From Bisporella sp. PMI_857 (Eukaryota; Ascomycota; Leotiomycetes; Helotiales; Helotiaceae), in the NCBI GenBank assembly GCA_021307315.1, contig JAJSPD010000007.1, positions 248,001 through 312,000 on the forward strand: a stretch of DNA of 64,000 nucleotides. The letters run 5' to 3'. Positions 20,754 through 33,577 of this stretch are shown here, one piece after another. Every line of letters starts with the position of its first letter. Position 1 is the stretch's first letter. The position numbers and the translations under genes are program-made. The notes beneath the pieces are model-generated. The model was not told where the DNA came from and searched no databases. It saw only the letters and a program-made list of their open reading frames with translations.

Positions 20754-23700
20754 ATGGCAATGACGGTAGATGAACTGGTGGGGTGGGTTCTGACTGAGGT
20801 CAGGCTTGCCCAAGACGAAGATGGTATGTCCTATTGTCCATATTTGATGGGTGAATTGAGCAAGGAAGAGTCTCTGCATGTAGCAAGGGGGTTCGAGTTG
20901 TGGACGTCGTATCTGGAGCTCTGTTTCTATTGCTTGAATTTGTGATGCGGCCGTTTAGCGCAGTGGTTGTTTGCATTACATCCCCCCACTGGCTTCTGCC
21001 CTTCATCATCATCACGTGAACCCAGATTGACAACTTCCCGACTGGTCTCTGAGATTCCGCGCCGTTTGTACTTTGAAAAAGGAGAAAAAGAACTAACCGT
21101 TGTTGCATAGGAATTACTTTAAAGAGTCTCTTTGACGAGCTAGAGGATAGTGTTTTGGCGAGCGAGTCTGAGCTTGTGCGCGAGGCAATTAAGCAGGAGT
21201 TATGGGTAGCTCTTCTTCTTCGGGATGAGTTACATTTTACTGCAGAGTCCGAACATGGATCAAGGCAGGGATGGAGCATGAATTTGTCTGCTCTTTTGCA
21301 GCTACCTTTCTTTGCAAATCAATACGTTACAATCAAGCCAGACGCGAACGGCACAGGTTAGGTTCCTCCACTTCCTCGTTTCACTATTATACTAATACTA
21401 CCGCAATAGTTCGGCCTCAAGATATTTTCCAAAATGAGGAGGATATCAGCACCATCGCTGTTGAACACCCTCGGGAATTTATTAATGCTGCAGATGAGAC
21501 GATCGAGAATGACTCACAGCCTCAAGGAAGCTTGCAACCTGAAGACTCTTCTGTGGTCAACCAGACAAAAGATGCCCCCAAAAAGCAAAAGACCCGTGGG
21601 CCCGGCAAGCCGAAGCCATCTCTTCCTCCAAATATCCTCAACACCAAGAATTTACGCCAGATTCCACACATCTCGGCACGGGAGCTGGAAAGATTGGAGA
21701 ATGATAAGTTTCGCAAGGCCGGAATTGCGGGAGCGTACATTGAACCATATGGCTCTGAAAGACCTGAACTTACCGCCGGAGGACGAGAGAAGAAGCATAA
21801 GAGCTCTTTGGTTATGGTGTTGAAGTCTGCCAATCTGAAGGATCCCGAATGGCTTCCTAGTCAAGCTGGAACCTGGATTGAGAACTTCACGGCAGCCGGT
21901 ATTGATTTCTCTCAGGGGTCTTTGTACATTGAGCCTCTTAAGGAGAATCAAAGCACAGCACGTCAATTATCAGAAAGACCATCAAAAAAAAGTGCTAAGC
22001 GTAAGCAGTCGAAGGTAGCCTCGGCTTCCAACAATTTCAATCCTGAAGGAGGCAATTACGTTTCAGGAACTTCTGCTTTTGAGTTTATCGGTCCTGATGG
22101 ACGGCGATACCTGAACGTTCCGCCTGGAGCAGCACCTCCCCAAGCCCCACCTGGCTACATATTACGCGAAACAAATATTGCTGCATCTAACTATGCCCAT
22201 CTTTCTTTGCAACAATCAGCACCAGACCAATCTCCTCAGGTTATTGGAGAGCCTAACAGTGGTAGAATTCAATCAGAGCTCTCTAAAACAATGAACCAAG
22301 GCCCTAGGTTAGACGCAGCACAGAATTATCTGCATTTATCACCGTCCATATTCGCGGCAGGTGGAACGTACAGATCACCCTACGCCTCCAGTTCTCAAGA
22401 TAATGTTGTCCCTTACCCTGTGGCATATAAAAGTATCTATTCCTCCAACGGCGTTTCCGACTCCCAGATCACGGATACTCAATCAGCTTCTCATGGGCAC
22501 GTCTCACCATCTAGTTCAAACGCGAATCCGGTAGCGCCGGTCTTCCTTCAACGGGCACATTCTGCTCAATACAATCCGCCTATGTTCAGTTCCCCTACAC
22601 TTGCCACTTCCCAAGCGATAGCGAATACTGACAGTAGGAAGAGAGCCGCAGCCGAAGATTTTATCGATAGCCCTGCTAAGAGACCTAATATTCAGGATGA
22701 TAAACCACGGACTCCAACAACCACTGATGAGACTATGGACTATCCTGCGATGAATCATCAGACAAACTTGTCGTCTTTCGCAGCGTCAGGCATTGATAAC
22801 GAGAGTGCCGCCGTGCCACAACCACCGAACATCATAATTCCAACCCCACCTCCAAATTCCAGCCTTGTTCGCGAGAAGTACGCTAAAGCTAAGGAAGCAG
22901 AGATGAAAGAAGACTATGCTTTCCAAGCTATTCTCGAGCAAGCACAAACAGTGGAAATTCAAGGCACCATACTGCGATTGACCTGTGCCTATGAGGGAGA
23001 TGTTGGAAATCTGGTGATTGGTGATGATAAGTCATCAGTGGTTTTCTACAGATTGTCTAATTCGGATCAACGTGAGCCTTTCACCCTATCCATCAACTCT
23101 ATCATTCGCCCGACCCTCTCCGTCAAGGGATCGAGGCCAATGGAGCTCCATATCACATGCGCCGATCAAGACGATACTGAAGTGACGCGGTCCTTCAATT
23201 TTGGTCTGACTGCGGCTGCTGAGGAAACTGCTAATATTTTGAGAGCCAAAATTGAAGGCTTGAAATGGGCTGCACAGGTTCTTGAGCAGAGTAGTCACGG
23301 CCGTACCGCCGGAAAGAACCGTACTATGACGCATTTTACAGAGGCCACCAACATTGATGTGATCAAGCCATTTCAATGTGAGGTGTGCCTCAAGAGATTC
23401 AAGAATAGGGAGGGCATTATTTACCACAAGGGGAAGTCACAAACAGCTTGCAATCCGAATTGGAATGGAGACAAGAAACCTACAGGAGCAAAGCGTCCAG
23501 CAAAGGCCCCCAAAGCTGTTCAATCTGGTCGTGGCGGCAGTCGAGCCAAGAAACTTGCAGAAGCAAGATCATCAAAGAGGCTGAAGACAGGAGCTGAAAT
23601 GACTCCAGATTCAGAGAATAAGCGAGCAGAAACTGAGGATGATGAATCTGAGTCGGATGCCAGTACGGATTCTCTCGACTCGGTTGTTGCTTTTTTCGAG

Positions 23701-26700
23701 GCGGCGAATGCTTCACGACAAATAGCTAGAGGAACCTCAGTGGTCAGCTCCTCAGCTCGGGAGGCCTCATTTCCAATCACACCAGATACTGAGCGAAGCT
23801 ATGCTAGGCACGACGGGAGTGAGACTGAACAAGATGGTGAACATGACAAGGCGCTTGAGAATTATAAAAAAACTATCCAGGAGACAGTGGAGAGACGAGC
23901 GACTACAAAGCGTATTGTCAAAGAGGAAGCAACGCTGCTGCAGGAGCTCATGTCTGAGATGTCCTATTCTCAAAATCCCCAGGACTCATTTGAACCAGAG
24001 GCTGATAAAGCCCTTCCAGCAAGTGCGATCATTGACAACCAAAGCTGCGAGGATGTAATCATGGGACTCGTTGAGGCTAATAGCGGTGTGTTTCCTGGGG
24101 ATAAGGGCATGTGGTATGCTTTCATTCCCGAATTTCTGAAGAAGTATGGCAAGTCGGGAGTCCTCCCAAGCAGCAAATTATGTCGCGAAACCGTCGACAA
24201 TTTAGTATCTGCGGGTAAACTTGACCTCTACACATGGAGTTATACCGATCCCAAATCCGAAAAATTCTCACGAAGCATACTTTCTATACCGTCTTATGAC
24301 AAGTCTATTTCAGTCTCGGAGCAGTTCCCTGAAATATCAGTTTTTCAAACACTAAAAACGATGATCGAAATGTTTCACCCTTGGTTCTATGTACCTTCAA
24401 ATTTCGCCCCAGACGCAAAATTACTTCAAAGACTTCGGGATATCTCTGGCCCATCTATTCCTATCTGGAAAACTGGATCCTTTGAATGGCACAATTACCA
24501 CCCCGCTGCAGAAATAGGCATTCCCAGAGAATCAGATGAATTGGGCAACACTGAGGATGACTATGTCGCTCCAGACGGTGCTTCTACAAAGAGAAAGCGA
24601 GCTGGAGCGGGGCCTGAGCCTGAACAGTCCCTCCTACATCAAGCTCTACCTCTCCATCAGAACGTTGATACAAGCGCTTGGGATATCACACCTATCCATG
24701 CTGCTTCGGCTACAGGAAAAAAGAAAAAGGCGAGAATACCACTCTCAGTAGAGAAGAAAGCTAAACCCGCTGAAAAGGCTGGTCTCAACTTCCGCGCATG
24801 GCAACAACAGCCTGCAAATTTGCAGAATGGAAATACTGGAGCATGGGATATTGTACAGCTCCGAGTCGAGGGAAGGCTGCCGCTTCGCCGGGAAATACTA
24901 CCGGAGCCTATCACTTATGTGCAAGCTGACAATGGATCATGGTCTGAGAGGCCGAAAGGTCATGGCGCTAAGCCAATTCGCCAATGTCTAAATCGCCGAG
25001 TACCTGGCAATCGGCTTTCCGCAACATATGATAAGAAAGTTGAAGATAATCATCGGACTATTGCGCCACTGAAGAAGTCAAGAAAAGCCCCTCTCAAGAA
25101 ATTCGTCGAGTCTCTGAGCAAACCTGCGCACAATACTGAATCGTTAGCTTTAAGCTCAGATGTAGAGAGCGATATTCAGATCCCTACAAAAAAGCGTCGA
25201 CGACCGAATATCACGCAGCTAGTAGTTGGTGAGGATTCTGGTGAGGATTCTGGTGATGATTTTACTCCTGCAATCGAAGAGCGGCCTGCAAAGCGTCGCT
25301 ATACGAAACGACGGGCGCGTGTTGCCACAAGCCAGCCTACTGAAGATGCTCGTATGGATGGTGTTTTGACGCCGTCACTAATTCCAGATTTCTCTCAAGC
25401 ACAACAATCAGTTAAGTCCGCCTCGAGTTCGTTTCAGGCACTCGAGACAATGCAAGATGGTTATGGCATTCCTGTGGCTGAGGGGCATGCTCCAAGCTCC
25501 CCGAAATTATCAAGCTTGATATTCAAGGGAAAGAAACAAAATGGGCAGATTTCAAATCGTAGAGGCTATGGCAGTGGAGCTCTCTATGAAAATAATGTTC
25601 CCCAGGCAAACACGATGCATAAAATCAGATATGCCATGTCTCTCAAAGACAAGTTTGCGGACTACACAAACAACTCAGAGGCTGTGCTCAAAGAGCTGGG
25701 TCTGCCTTATGTGCCTACAGCAGCAGTCTCTCGTGCTACAACTGCTAAAAGAAACTTGTCAGAGCAAGAGGAAGCTCGATTTATTGTCACAGTTGTTATC
25801 ATTCGCAGCTTGACCGGTGGAATTGATTTAGAGATTGACTGGGTGTTGGTGGCTACCTTGTTTAAGAATTACCCGCTTGCCGTTCTTCAGAGGTTATGGA
25901 AATTCTGCAAGCCACAGTTGGCAGATATCGAGAAATTTGAGGGAGCCTTCCAACAGGTATATCTGACCGCATACAAGGCCAGGGAACTTCCTCTCATGGA
26001 CTATGACAACCTGCTCGCGTATAATTGGAATGCGCTTATTGATTGGACCATAGCCAAGTTGGGTACAGACATGCTTATCAGTAAGGACATCCCGGAATGG
26101 AAGAACCCAAACCACGAATGGAGAAAGGTTTACTTTAAGAAGGGAGCTTCAATGCAGCAGCGCGTTACTCTTGCCTCTTCAACCCCAGATGCTACTTCCA
26201 ACAAAAGCGATGCACCCGTTTGTGCGGATGACATGGAGATTGATGATGCCACCATAGCTCGATCATGGGCTCGAGCAACAATTTTAACACCTAGTGAGAC
26301 CTACAGCAGAAAGGAGGCCCAAAGGAAGCTTCGGCCACTCACGAAACTCGTCGAGGAAGCTACAACTGCTCTACATCAAGAAAAGCTCCTCTCAATCAAT
26401 AAAGGTAAAGGCTCAGTACCTGGAGGCCGAAAGTTCAAGCCTGCCTCTTCGTTCTTGAAGACTCTTGAGAAGAGGGATGTTTGTGATGAGCCGAAGTTCA
26501 TCGCGGCATTCAATTATAAGCAGTACCTTGACCAGGAGTTTTCGAGCGGAAAAGAGTTTGTGTTGTCAGATGACCGTACACTCAATGATATCGTCCTTGT
26601 AGGGCTTGGCTCTACGGGCCGTATCTCTCTTGAGCCCATCTTGACGAATCTGAACATCATGGGCAATGATCTGAACGTTGGCGTCCGACAGAGCCGAAAG

Positions 26701-27126
26701 AACAACTTGTTGAACTTTAACTTCAACGTAAAGATCTCGCCTACGAATAAGTACATCTTCGACGAACAGAATGAGGTAGTTTATAACGCGATAGGTGCTG
26801 AGCCGCCAAGAGGAAGCGAGAAGGGGGAGCTGCCTCTATGGTACGATATCCATGATCAGCTGATTCCAGATATCTGGAAGAAGGCGTTGATGACCGTGGC
26901 ATGGACTGTGCAGCTTCGGCCTGGAAGCACACCTAAGACGCTTGCTGGAGCTTTTGCGCCAATTCTAGAAGAGTGGGAATGTCGCCGGCTTCTAGAGTGG
27001 GGGGAGAGCTTGGGTCTATTTAGGCAGATTACGGGAGGCGTTGATGGATGGATGGTGGGAGAGTGGTGGTGGATGATTGTGGCGAGCATTTGTGCTGCTG
27101 ATGCTCCGCCAATGGCTGATGATTAA
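20754..27126 (+). CDS. TFIIIC subunit (tau138/Sfc3-like), RNA polymerase III factor
   Basis: Exons 20754-20823, 21111-21356 and 21410-27126 give 2010 residues; introns of 287 and 53 nt keep phase. The product probably belongs to the large, B-box-binding TFIIIC subunit group, which binds tRNA-gene promoters. Evidence: N-terminal helical start (MTVDELVGWVLTEVR...SLFDELEDS), long Lys/Ser-rich linkers with AT-hook-like basic patches, a central winged-helix-like block after residue about 980 (MGLVEANSGVFPGDKGMWYAF), and a Trp-rich C-terminal winged-helix region (RPGSTPKTLAGAFAPILEE...LEWGESLGLF...EWWW). A C-x2-C...H...C zinc finger starts near residue 760 (FQCEVCLKRF). The middle block from about residue 610 (TVEIQGTILRL...) is beta-rich. 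Assignment rests on architecture and size rather than an alignment. Confidence 0.65.
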
Positions 27127-27532
27127 ATTTTATGGGTGTGATTTATGAAGGTATATGAAAGGCTAGAGAATTATTGCATGGGAATGGCGCATGGGAATTA
27201 AGCATTGGGATGGTGTTCAGAGGGATCGCCACAGGGGCATTACTCCTGTTGTGCTTTGGCTAAAGAGAGCTATTAAATGGCTCTAGCATTATATGAGATG
27301 ATACCCTATATTAGATATAAATAGAAGTGATGAAAATGAGGGCTCCTTGCAATATGTGATCCCTTCTTTTTTACGTGATAATGCTTGCAAGAAAATTATT
27401 GGCAACTTGGTAGAAGCTTATCTACAGTGGGGACGCTGAGTACGGTTCACTAAATGCTTCCGAGAATATCTTCGCCTTTGTAAACACTCAAAAGATACTT
27501 ACGGATCCTTTGATCCAACGAATCTTACTAAA
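27127..27532. other. Intergenic region
   Basis: AT-rich 3' flank of the TFIIIC-like gene. Nothing recognised. Confidence 0.4.
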
Positions 27533-27868
27533 TTGAGCACGCTCATCATGGCTCGCATGTGGTGTATCATGAATGCGTATAAGGTAGCTAATCCACTCCG
27601 TCATATGGTAAGATCAGACAACTCAGGTAGTGCGACGAATGCCGCGACAATAAAGTCTCATGCGGCGGTGATCCTGGCGACGGCAGTAGTTGCGAGTCTT
27701 GTGAATCCAACGGGCGATCCGGCAAAATGTAATTTCCGCTGCGCACCCATCGCCCCTCTGGCAGCACATCTCGGGAAGCACGGAAGGGACGCACAGCTTC
27801 AGTCTCCGCTCTTTGGAATCCTACCACACGAGATACGGGAGCTGGTTTGGAAATACGCCGTCCTTTAA
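27533..27868 (+). pseudogene. 2EXR-like gene fragment
   Basis: A 111-codon frame that ends QSPLFGILPHEIRELVWKYAVL-stop. That ending is the start of the fungal 2EXR/F-box-like domain (SPLF-LPxEIRxxVWxYA), which should continue for another 150-250 residues; here it stops abruptly where a minus-strand Ulp1-like fragment begins. The N-terminal part is unremarkable. I read it as the surviving 5' end of a truncated gene. A spliced continuation is possible but none was found. Confidence 0.5.
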
Positions 27869-27874
27869 TGAAGA

Positions 27875-28235
27875 ACTTCGAAGGGAAAAGTAATATGCTT
27901 CTTTGCACTTCAGGGGTCGTTCGGACGATACGTTCTTCGATCAATCTAAGGTACCTATTGACTACTTGATCGTTGAGATATCTTTCAGTACTACCTACCG
28001 TCTCTTCTCGGTAACGAATAAGCGGGATAAGGTAATTCCCCTTGATCACAATGAGCTTCTTCGTTGTTGGACATTTGTACTCCAGGTAACCTGAACATTC
28101 AAATTGCTCACGCTCCTTTCTGCGATCTTTACATCCATACAGCCTCTCAGGCAACTAATCAAGTTGAAGCTTACGACGAGTGACCGTGATCCTACCTTTG
28201 TCTTCTACTCTGCGCTTCCTGGTTGACCTTTTTTT
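27875..28235 (-). pseudogene. Ulp1/SENP-like cysteine peptidase fragment
   Basis: On the minus strand a Lys/Arg-rich stretch (KKRSTRKRRVEDKGRITV) runs through a TAG at 28155-28157 into a frame containing ERYLNDQVVNRYLRLIEERI and SILLFPSKFF. That resembles the WLND...INFYLxLI substrate-binding start of C48 (Ulp1) peptidases followed by their F-P-S/T-FF strand. The catalytic His, Asp and Cys would lie further downstream and are missing; the fragment ends at the 2EXR fragment. The TAG fits a Gln codon changed by C-to-T. Ulp1-type proteases occur both as SUMO peptidases and as passengers in some DNA transposons. Confidence 0.5.
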
Positions 28236-29984
28236 TGCCTGCATTTTCGTGCATGATTAGTCTACGGTATGGCATTCATGCGCACACACAGACTTACCGC
28301 TTGCTCTATGTATCTGCCAAAGCCTTTGACCGATTTTGTGCATGGCTACAAACTGACGTGCCTCTGCTGCTTTTCCATACATTGCAACGTGGTAGCAATC
28401 TGTCCTGAGCGGTTTAAATAGTTGGACTGTATATACCTTGATGATTTCTGGCTCTATTGGAGTAACCCTTGGGAAAGTCCCTATCCTAATAGGACTATCT
28501 GATCCTTTGAAAGGACCCTCATCTGCCTCACAAGGCGATCTCGGGGCTCTAGAAGACTTTAGTACTTAGACTGAGTTCAATATAACAGATCACTTACTGA
28601 TTAGCAGCGAGAGGTTGAGACTGCGTCTGACTCATGATAGGCTGAGTGGCGCTAAATTGGGAGAGCAAATGGTTTATTGTGTTGACTTTAATCCGTTGGA
28701 TATGGCTACAGAGCTGTTAGTAACTGGGTGGGGCAATTTCGCCGCTGGATGGATTGGCGAATGTTTGATGTATCTTGCGGGGAACAAAGCTAGCAAGCCA
28801 GAAGTGAGAATACGATGTCGATTTAGAGTCCAGATAGTAGAATCATGGCAGCGTTTCTGAAATTCACAGGTGCAAATATGTGGAAGTGTTATAATGGGTT
28901 AGGAGCGATCGATGAGAGTTGGCAGCGTACGGCCCTAGCGGAGTGGATGCTGGAAACTTCTTTTCTGATGAAAATTTGAAAGTTCTTCAGGTATAGTATG
29001 AGATATTATGCAGGAATATACTCCGTGATTCCAGCATGTGTAGATACCTGATTGATGTTTATTTACGACCGAAGAGATATGTACACTTAGGAGATGTTAT
29101 AAGTTCAAGAAGAGCAATTGTTTATCCGATGTGCCGAATAAGATTCCGATAAGGGATATTCTAATTTAGGATGCGCCGCGCACTTGATAATTGAGCCAGT
29201 ATTATCGCACCTTAATTATTGAGCGTTAGCTGGACACGGTTTCAGAGGCCCAGAAAGTAGAAGACCCTTCATTGAAGGTTGTAGGCTCAGAATTGAATTT
29301 GCAATGATGCCTGAGCGTTCGCCTAACTCAGTTAGGGTTTTTGTTGTTGATTCTGATATTGATTTGAATCTTGCCTAACGGAACCGACCCCTATTTTAAG
29401 CGAGCCTACACGTGATCCGAGAACTTTGTCAAACTTGTTTAGATCCACCAAAGATTTTGTCATTGTCGATCATCTCTATTTGTTATTTGTCACGGAGCAG
29501 CTCGCACGTACCGCGAGGGCTTCTTATTTGGTTCATGAAAGCTAGAGCAACGTATGCGGCACTTGCGTGTATTCCTACTTGTAGAACTAGAGATCAAGCC
29601 AGGTAGGCTCTTATAGCCTAGGAAAGCGGGTCGCACGCTCATGAGCACGTGCAGACCCACTTCTCCGTGACGTTATTACAGTCGGATATTAAGAAGATCA
29701 TCGCATTCTATCTTGGGCATCACATAGTGAAAACGGTTGATATACGCTTTACGCTGATTGGCGGTGGTGAGTTTGTGGGCTTCGGATGGTTGGATAACCA
29801 TCCGCGTTACCCGTCCCGAGATCAGGCTACAGTATGCTTCATCTATTTGGCTCTCAACTCATACACTAGAAATATACTTGAAGATAAGCAAGACACGTTT
29901 TCGTTTATGATATATCATCTAATTCTACGCATTAACCTCAACATATATTAGAAAGAGGTTCAAAAAGGAGACTTAAACGTCACC
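28236..29984. other. Gene-poor region
   Basis: No coding region could be supported. Short open frames lack motifs, and the tract has the look of decayed sequence. Confidence 0.35.
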
Positions 29985-31034
29985 ATGGCAGCTCCTATCA
30001 TAGACTTACACCAACTCTTAGCTGATTGTGATAAGTGAGTTAACACATCAATTTGAGATATCAATTGACCTTCCTTAACTCCTGATAGCTTTCCATTGCC
30101 AAATACGCCTGAGCATGAAACTCTATTCAAAGATATCTGGTCCTTTGTCTATCACGACGGCTCCCTACTCTACACACTAGGCTACCTCACACCACCCGTT
30201 CTACACGCGTTGCAATCCCTCCCTACCGACATCTCCACCCATATCACAATAAACCCGTCCCAGCGAAGCATATCCCTGACCGCCAACACACCCGGCACAC
30301 GCACTGCATCTCTCGCCCTAATAACCACATACTGGCGCACCTCAAAAACCTTCCCCATCCTGGAAAAATGGCGCAACGAAGAAACTGCCATTTTCGCCCC
30401 CCAAAGCACCCTCTACGCAACCGTCGAACGGACCGCCACGCCATTGTTCGGTTTCGTCGCCTATTACGTCTACCTGATCGCCTACAACGGCTCCGGCTCG
30501 TCCACGAAGATATGGATCCAGCGTAGGGCGCCGAACAAGGCCTCGTACGGCGGACTTCTAGACACCACGGTCGCGGGCGCGATACAGGCGGGGCAAGCAC
30601 CGCGGGAAAGCATCGTGCGCGAAGCGCTGGAAGAAGCCTCTCTCGCTCCGGAGGTCGTGTCACGCGCCACTCAAATCCTGACGTCTGTCCCTGCGGGCGA
30701 CGGCGATGAAAGGGAGGAAACGACGGACCGCTTGCTAAACTTGAACATCGTCGCGTCGTCAGGGGCGGATGGCGAGAAGGTGTATTACCGGCCCGGCTGC
30801 GGGTTCGGGTTCGAGCTGGAGCTGAGGGGTGGAGAGGTCCCGGCGCCGAGCGACGGGGAGGTGAGTGAGTTTTATGAGGTGGGGGTGCGGGAGCTGAAGG
30901 AGAGGCTGGGAAGGGGCGAGTTTATGCCGCATGCGGCGAAGACTTTGATCGAGTGGTTGGTCGGGAGGGGGTTGGTCGAGCTTGAGAAGCGCGGGTATCG
31001 GAGGAGAAGTGCTTTGGAGTTTCCGTTGATGTAG
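29985..31034 (+). CDS. Nudix hydrolase with N-terminal DUF4743-type domain
   Basis: Exons 29985-30034 and 30089-31034 (54-nt intron) encode 331 residues. Residues 1-120 are the DUF4743-like region common in fungal and plant proteins annotated as thiamine pyrophosphokinase-related (yeast YJR142W group): GYLTPPVLHALQ, WRNEETAIF. The Nudix domain follows, with KIWIQRRAPNKASYGGLLD and the Nudix box GAIQAGQAPRESIVREALEEA at about residues 180-200, matching G-x5-E-x7-REUxEE. The predicted role is hydrolysis of a nucleoside-diphosphate-linked or damaged thiamine-diphosphate-like substrate. The coding sequence is GC-rich compared with the flanking DNA. Confidence 0.88.
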
Positions 31035-31389
31035 GCATTTTTGGATGCATATTGTTGTTGGGAAGGAATGCTTTGAGATTTTTTGAGGATCTGGATCCAA
31101 GGCACGACTACACTCATAGTGAAAAGACGGGTTGTGGATAGTCCTACGGCGTTTTGGTGCCTGCGGGGTGCTCTGATGATTGCCATATATGTACAATAAT
31201 TGTTAGCCGCTCGTGCATCCGCTTCGCCGCCCCTGGCCATGCAGTGTTACCCAACCAAGTTCCGATTGATACACAATAGCTGACCTGGTTATGATTCTGA
31301 TCCTTTTAAATACATTCTCATCAATAAACACAATATCATGAGAGAGAACGATGTTGCCATTGCTCCAAGCTTCCTGTCCTGGCACATTT

Positions 31390-33145
31390 CTAAAAACCAT
31401 CATTTTCCAACATACAACAATTAATTATTTCAACTATGATGACAATGCTCCATCCCCAACTCATGTTGATACATAGATCCCTCCTATTCCCACACGATTG
31501 CTCAGCATCCTCAATCGCTCTTAACTCATTCGCTAATCGCCGTCAGCAATCATTCTTAGCACATTTTTGGAATCACTCACCATATAATGCGAACCTCCCC
31601 TCATATCGTCTTAAATACCTCTTCAATACCTCTAAGTCGTCCTTCCATTCCCGCTCCTGCCGATTGCCATCCTAACATGAATCAGCCCTGCCTCGCCCAC
31701 TAGCGTATGGGACCAAAAGCTCGGCTTTTCATATTCCAAATTTTTTCCGATGACTATGAGACAAGTTGCAGAGGTGACAATACACGCGGTTAATTGTAAA
31801 TGCGAAGGACTAAATATTCATATCAGTACGATATCATATCAGATACAAATTCAAGTCGCCAGCCATAACTACGAAAGAGAAGGAAGGCGAAATAAAGAAT
31901 GGTACACACCTGCAGGGCCGCATCAAGCCTTGCAACAGCGGATGCCCTAGCTTCCGGATTAGGGTCTGGGTTCTGGATATGTTCTATAACAAGACTATAA
32001 AGATAAGTCGCCTATAATAAGCTTCCAAAGGTTCCCGTCCTAGTGAATTTCCGGTCCGTGAGATCAGCACCCTCGGTCAATAGCATTAAGGGCATGATTA
32101 AATCTGTGGACACAGGAACGTCATAACCCGCATTATCGGTGAAGATCATATCCTCCAAAGCCGGCGGATCCGAGGCGAAAATTAGCTTTATGCTAGGGAA
32201 ATTGAAGCTGATGACACTGCAGATCAAGTTAGACCTGTAACTCTAGTTTAAGCAAAGCAATCGACCTACCGTTCTTGCGTAACAACAGCCCATCAAATCG
32301 CTCTCCTGACTGCCCACTCACTCTTCGAAATACTTTCATCAGCACTCCAGACCCTCACGTAACGGTTCAAGCCCAGACGCATCCCCATCCTCGCTGCATT
32401 CCCAATAGTCAACCGCGCATCGTCCTTCAAACCCGAGAGTGCTCCCAAACCGCCACTAAAACAGCGGCTTGTACCGATTCGATACTTTTGTGTTCAGCTT
32501 GTTGGAAAGAGAGCATTCTTTTGATCATAGAATAGAGAATGTCTGCATCTTTTTTCAACTCACGGGACTCGGCCGAGAGATGCGTGAAAAGGAAGACAGA
32601 GAGTAGGAGAATCGCGAAATGGGAATCCGTGAGATAGGCTGCATCTTGGATCTGTTGACAAAATGTGGCTTGATGGAGAACCGGGACATCAATGTGGTAA
32701 ACTCTGAAGTAGATGTCTATAGCTGTGGCCACGGAGGTGTGTTTTTGAGAGAGGATGCTGATATTATATGTCAGGTCCGTAGTTTTATCACATCCAACAG
32801 GACAGAAAACTTACCGAAGCGCCTGAGTTGAGATCTGCCTCTCAATATCGAGCAGGTGAGTATTCATTGGGAATAAGGATGCCTTCAGCCCTATTCCTAT
32901 GAACCCAGGAACCACGCTATCAATTGGAGGAAGACCATTCGCTTTGGCAGCCACGACTTGGTCATGCGTCATATACGAACACTTCACAGATAGCCTGCAC
33001 AATTCAATTTAGTAATCATGTCGGGCTGTACTGGCACGTGCGAAGCCTACCGGTTACATCGTGAACAAGAGGATAGTTCCTTATTGCAGCCCTTTTTTCG
33101 ACGCTTGCATGGCTCACACACCGAAGGCGCCGATCGCGACATCAT
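31390..33145 (-). pseudogene. Zn2Cys6 transcription factor pseudogene
   Basis: Several exons can still be traced. Exon 33145-33051 encodes SVCEPCKRRKKGCNKELSSCSRCNR; a 56-nt intron splits the zinc cluster, and exon 32994-32815 restores the last ligand (LSVKCSY), completing C-x2-C-x6-C-x6-C-x2-C-x5-C. Exon 3 starts at 32757 and carries the fungal_trans middle domain (YFRVYHIDVPVLHQATF, LTIGNAARMGMRLGLNRY). Lesions: a 1-nt frameshift near 32435, TGA at 32293-32295 where a Trp pair is expected, and TAG at 32012-32014 in place of a probable Gln. Downstream blocks IQNPDPNPEARASAVARLDA and REWKDDLEVLKRYLRRYEG remain readable to a stop at 31390. Splice sites are intact, so decay is recent. Target genes unknown. 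Confidence 0.75.
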
Positions 33146-33577
33146 GGCCGTTTCCAACCGTAACCTGTTGGGGCATTATTTGATCAGGGATATAAGTTCA
33201 GCATTGGGGGAATATCGTCGCTGGCATGTACGTAAAACTGAGCTAAGCTTCCCAAAGCCCATGTCCCTGTGATTATCACGTGGTTTATCTAGTGTCATTG
33301 CGATCAAGCTAATATTTTATTATTGTTATAGAAATAGTAGGTGCCATTTTAGATCTTGAAGATTGATGCTGCCTTATGGGTGCTTAGAAGCATTATCTTG
33401 TGATAGCTAGCACTTGTGAGGCATGATATTATATATCACAACTTGCCATTCCTTGTTTCCTATCATTTGGAAGTGTTCGGGTGAAACACACTGAAAGTCC
33501 TTTTTACTTTCTACTCTATTTGTTCGTCATATCTTGAACTCATGTCACTATCCATAATCATCATTTCATCTTCTATA

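Noticed and set aside
27588..27868. Minus-strand extension of the Ulp1-like frame through the 2EXR fragment
   Set aside because: Past SKFF the translation loses any resemblance to C48 peptidases and becomes the antisense of the 2EXR coding sequence.
31203..31403. 66-codon minus-strand frame downstream of the transcription factor pseudogene
   Set aside because: Overlaps the pseudogene's last stop and has no recognisable content.
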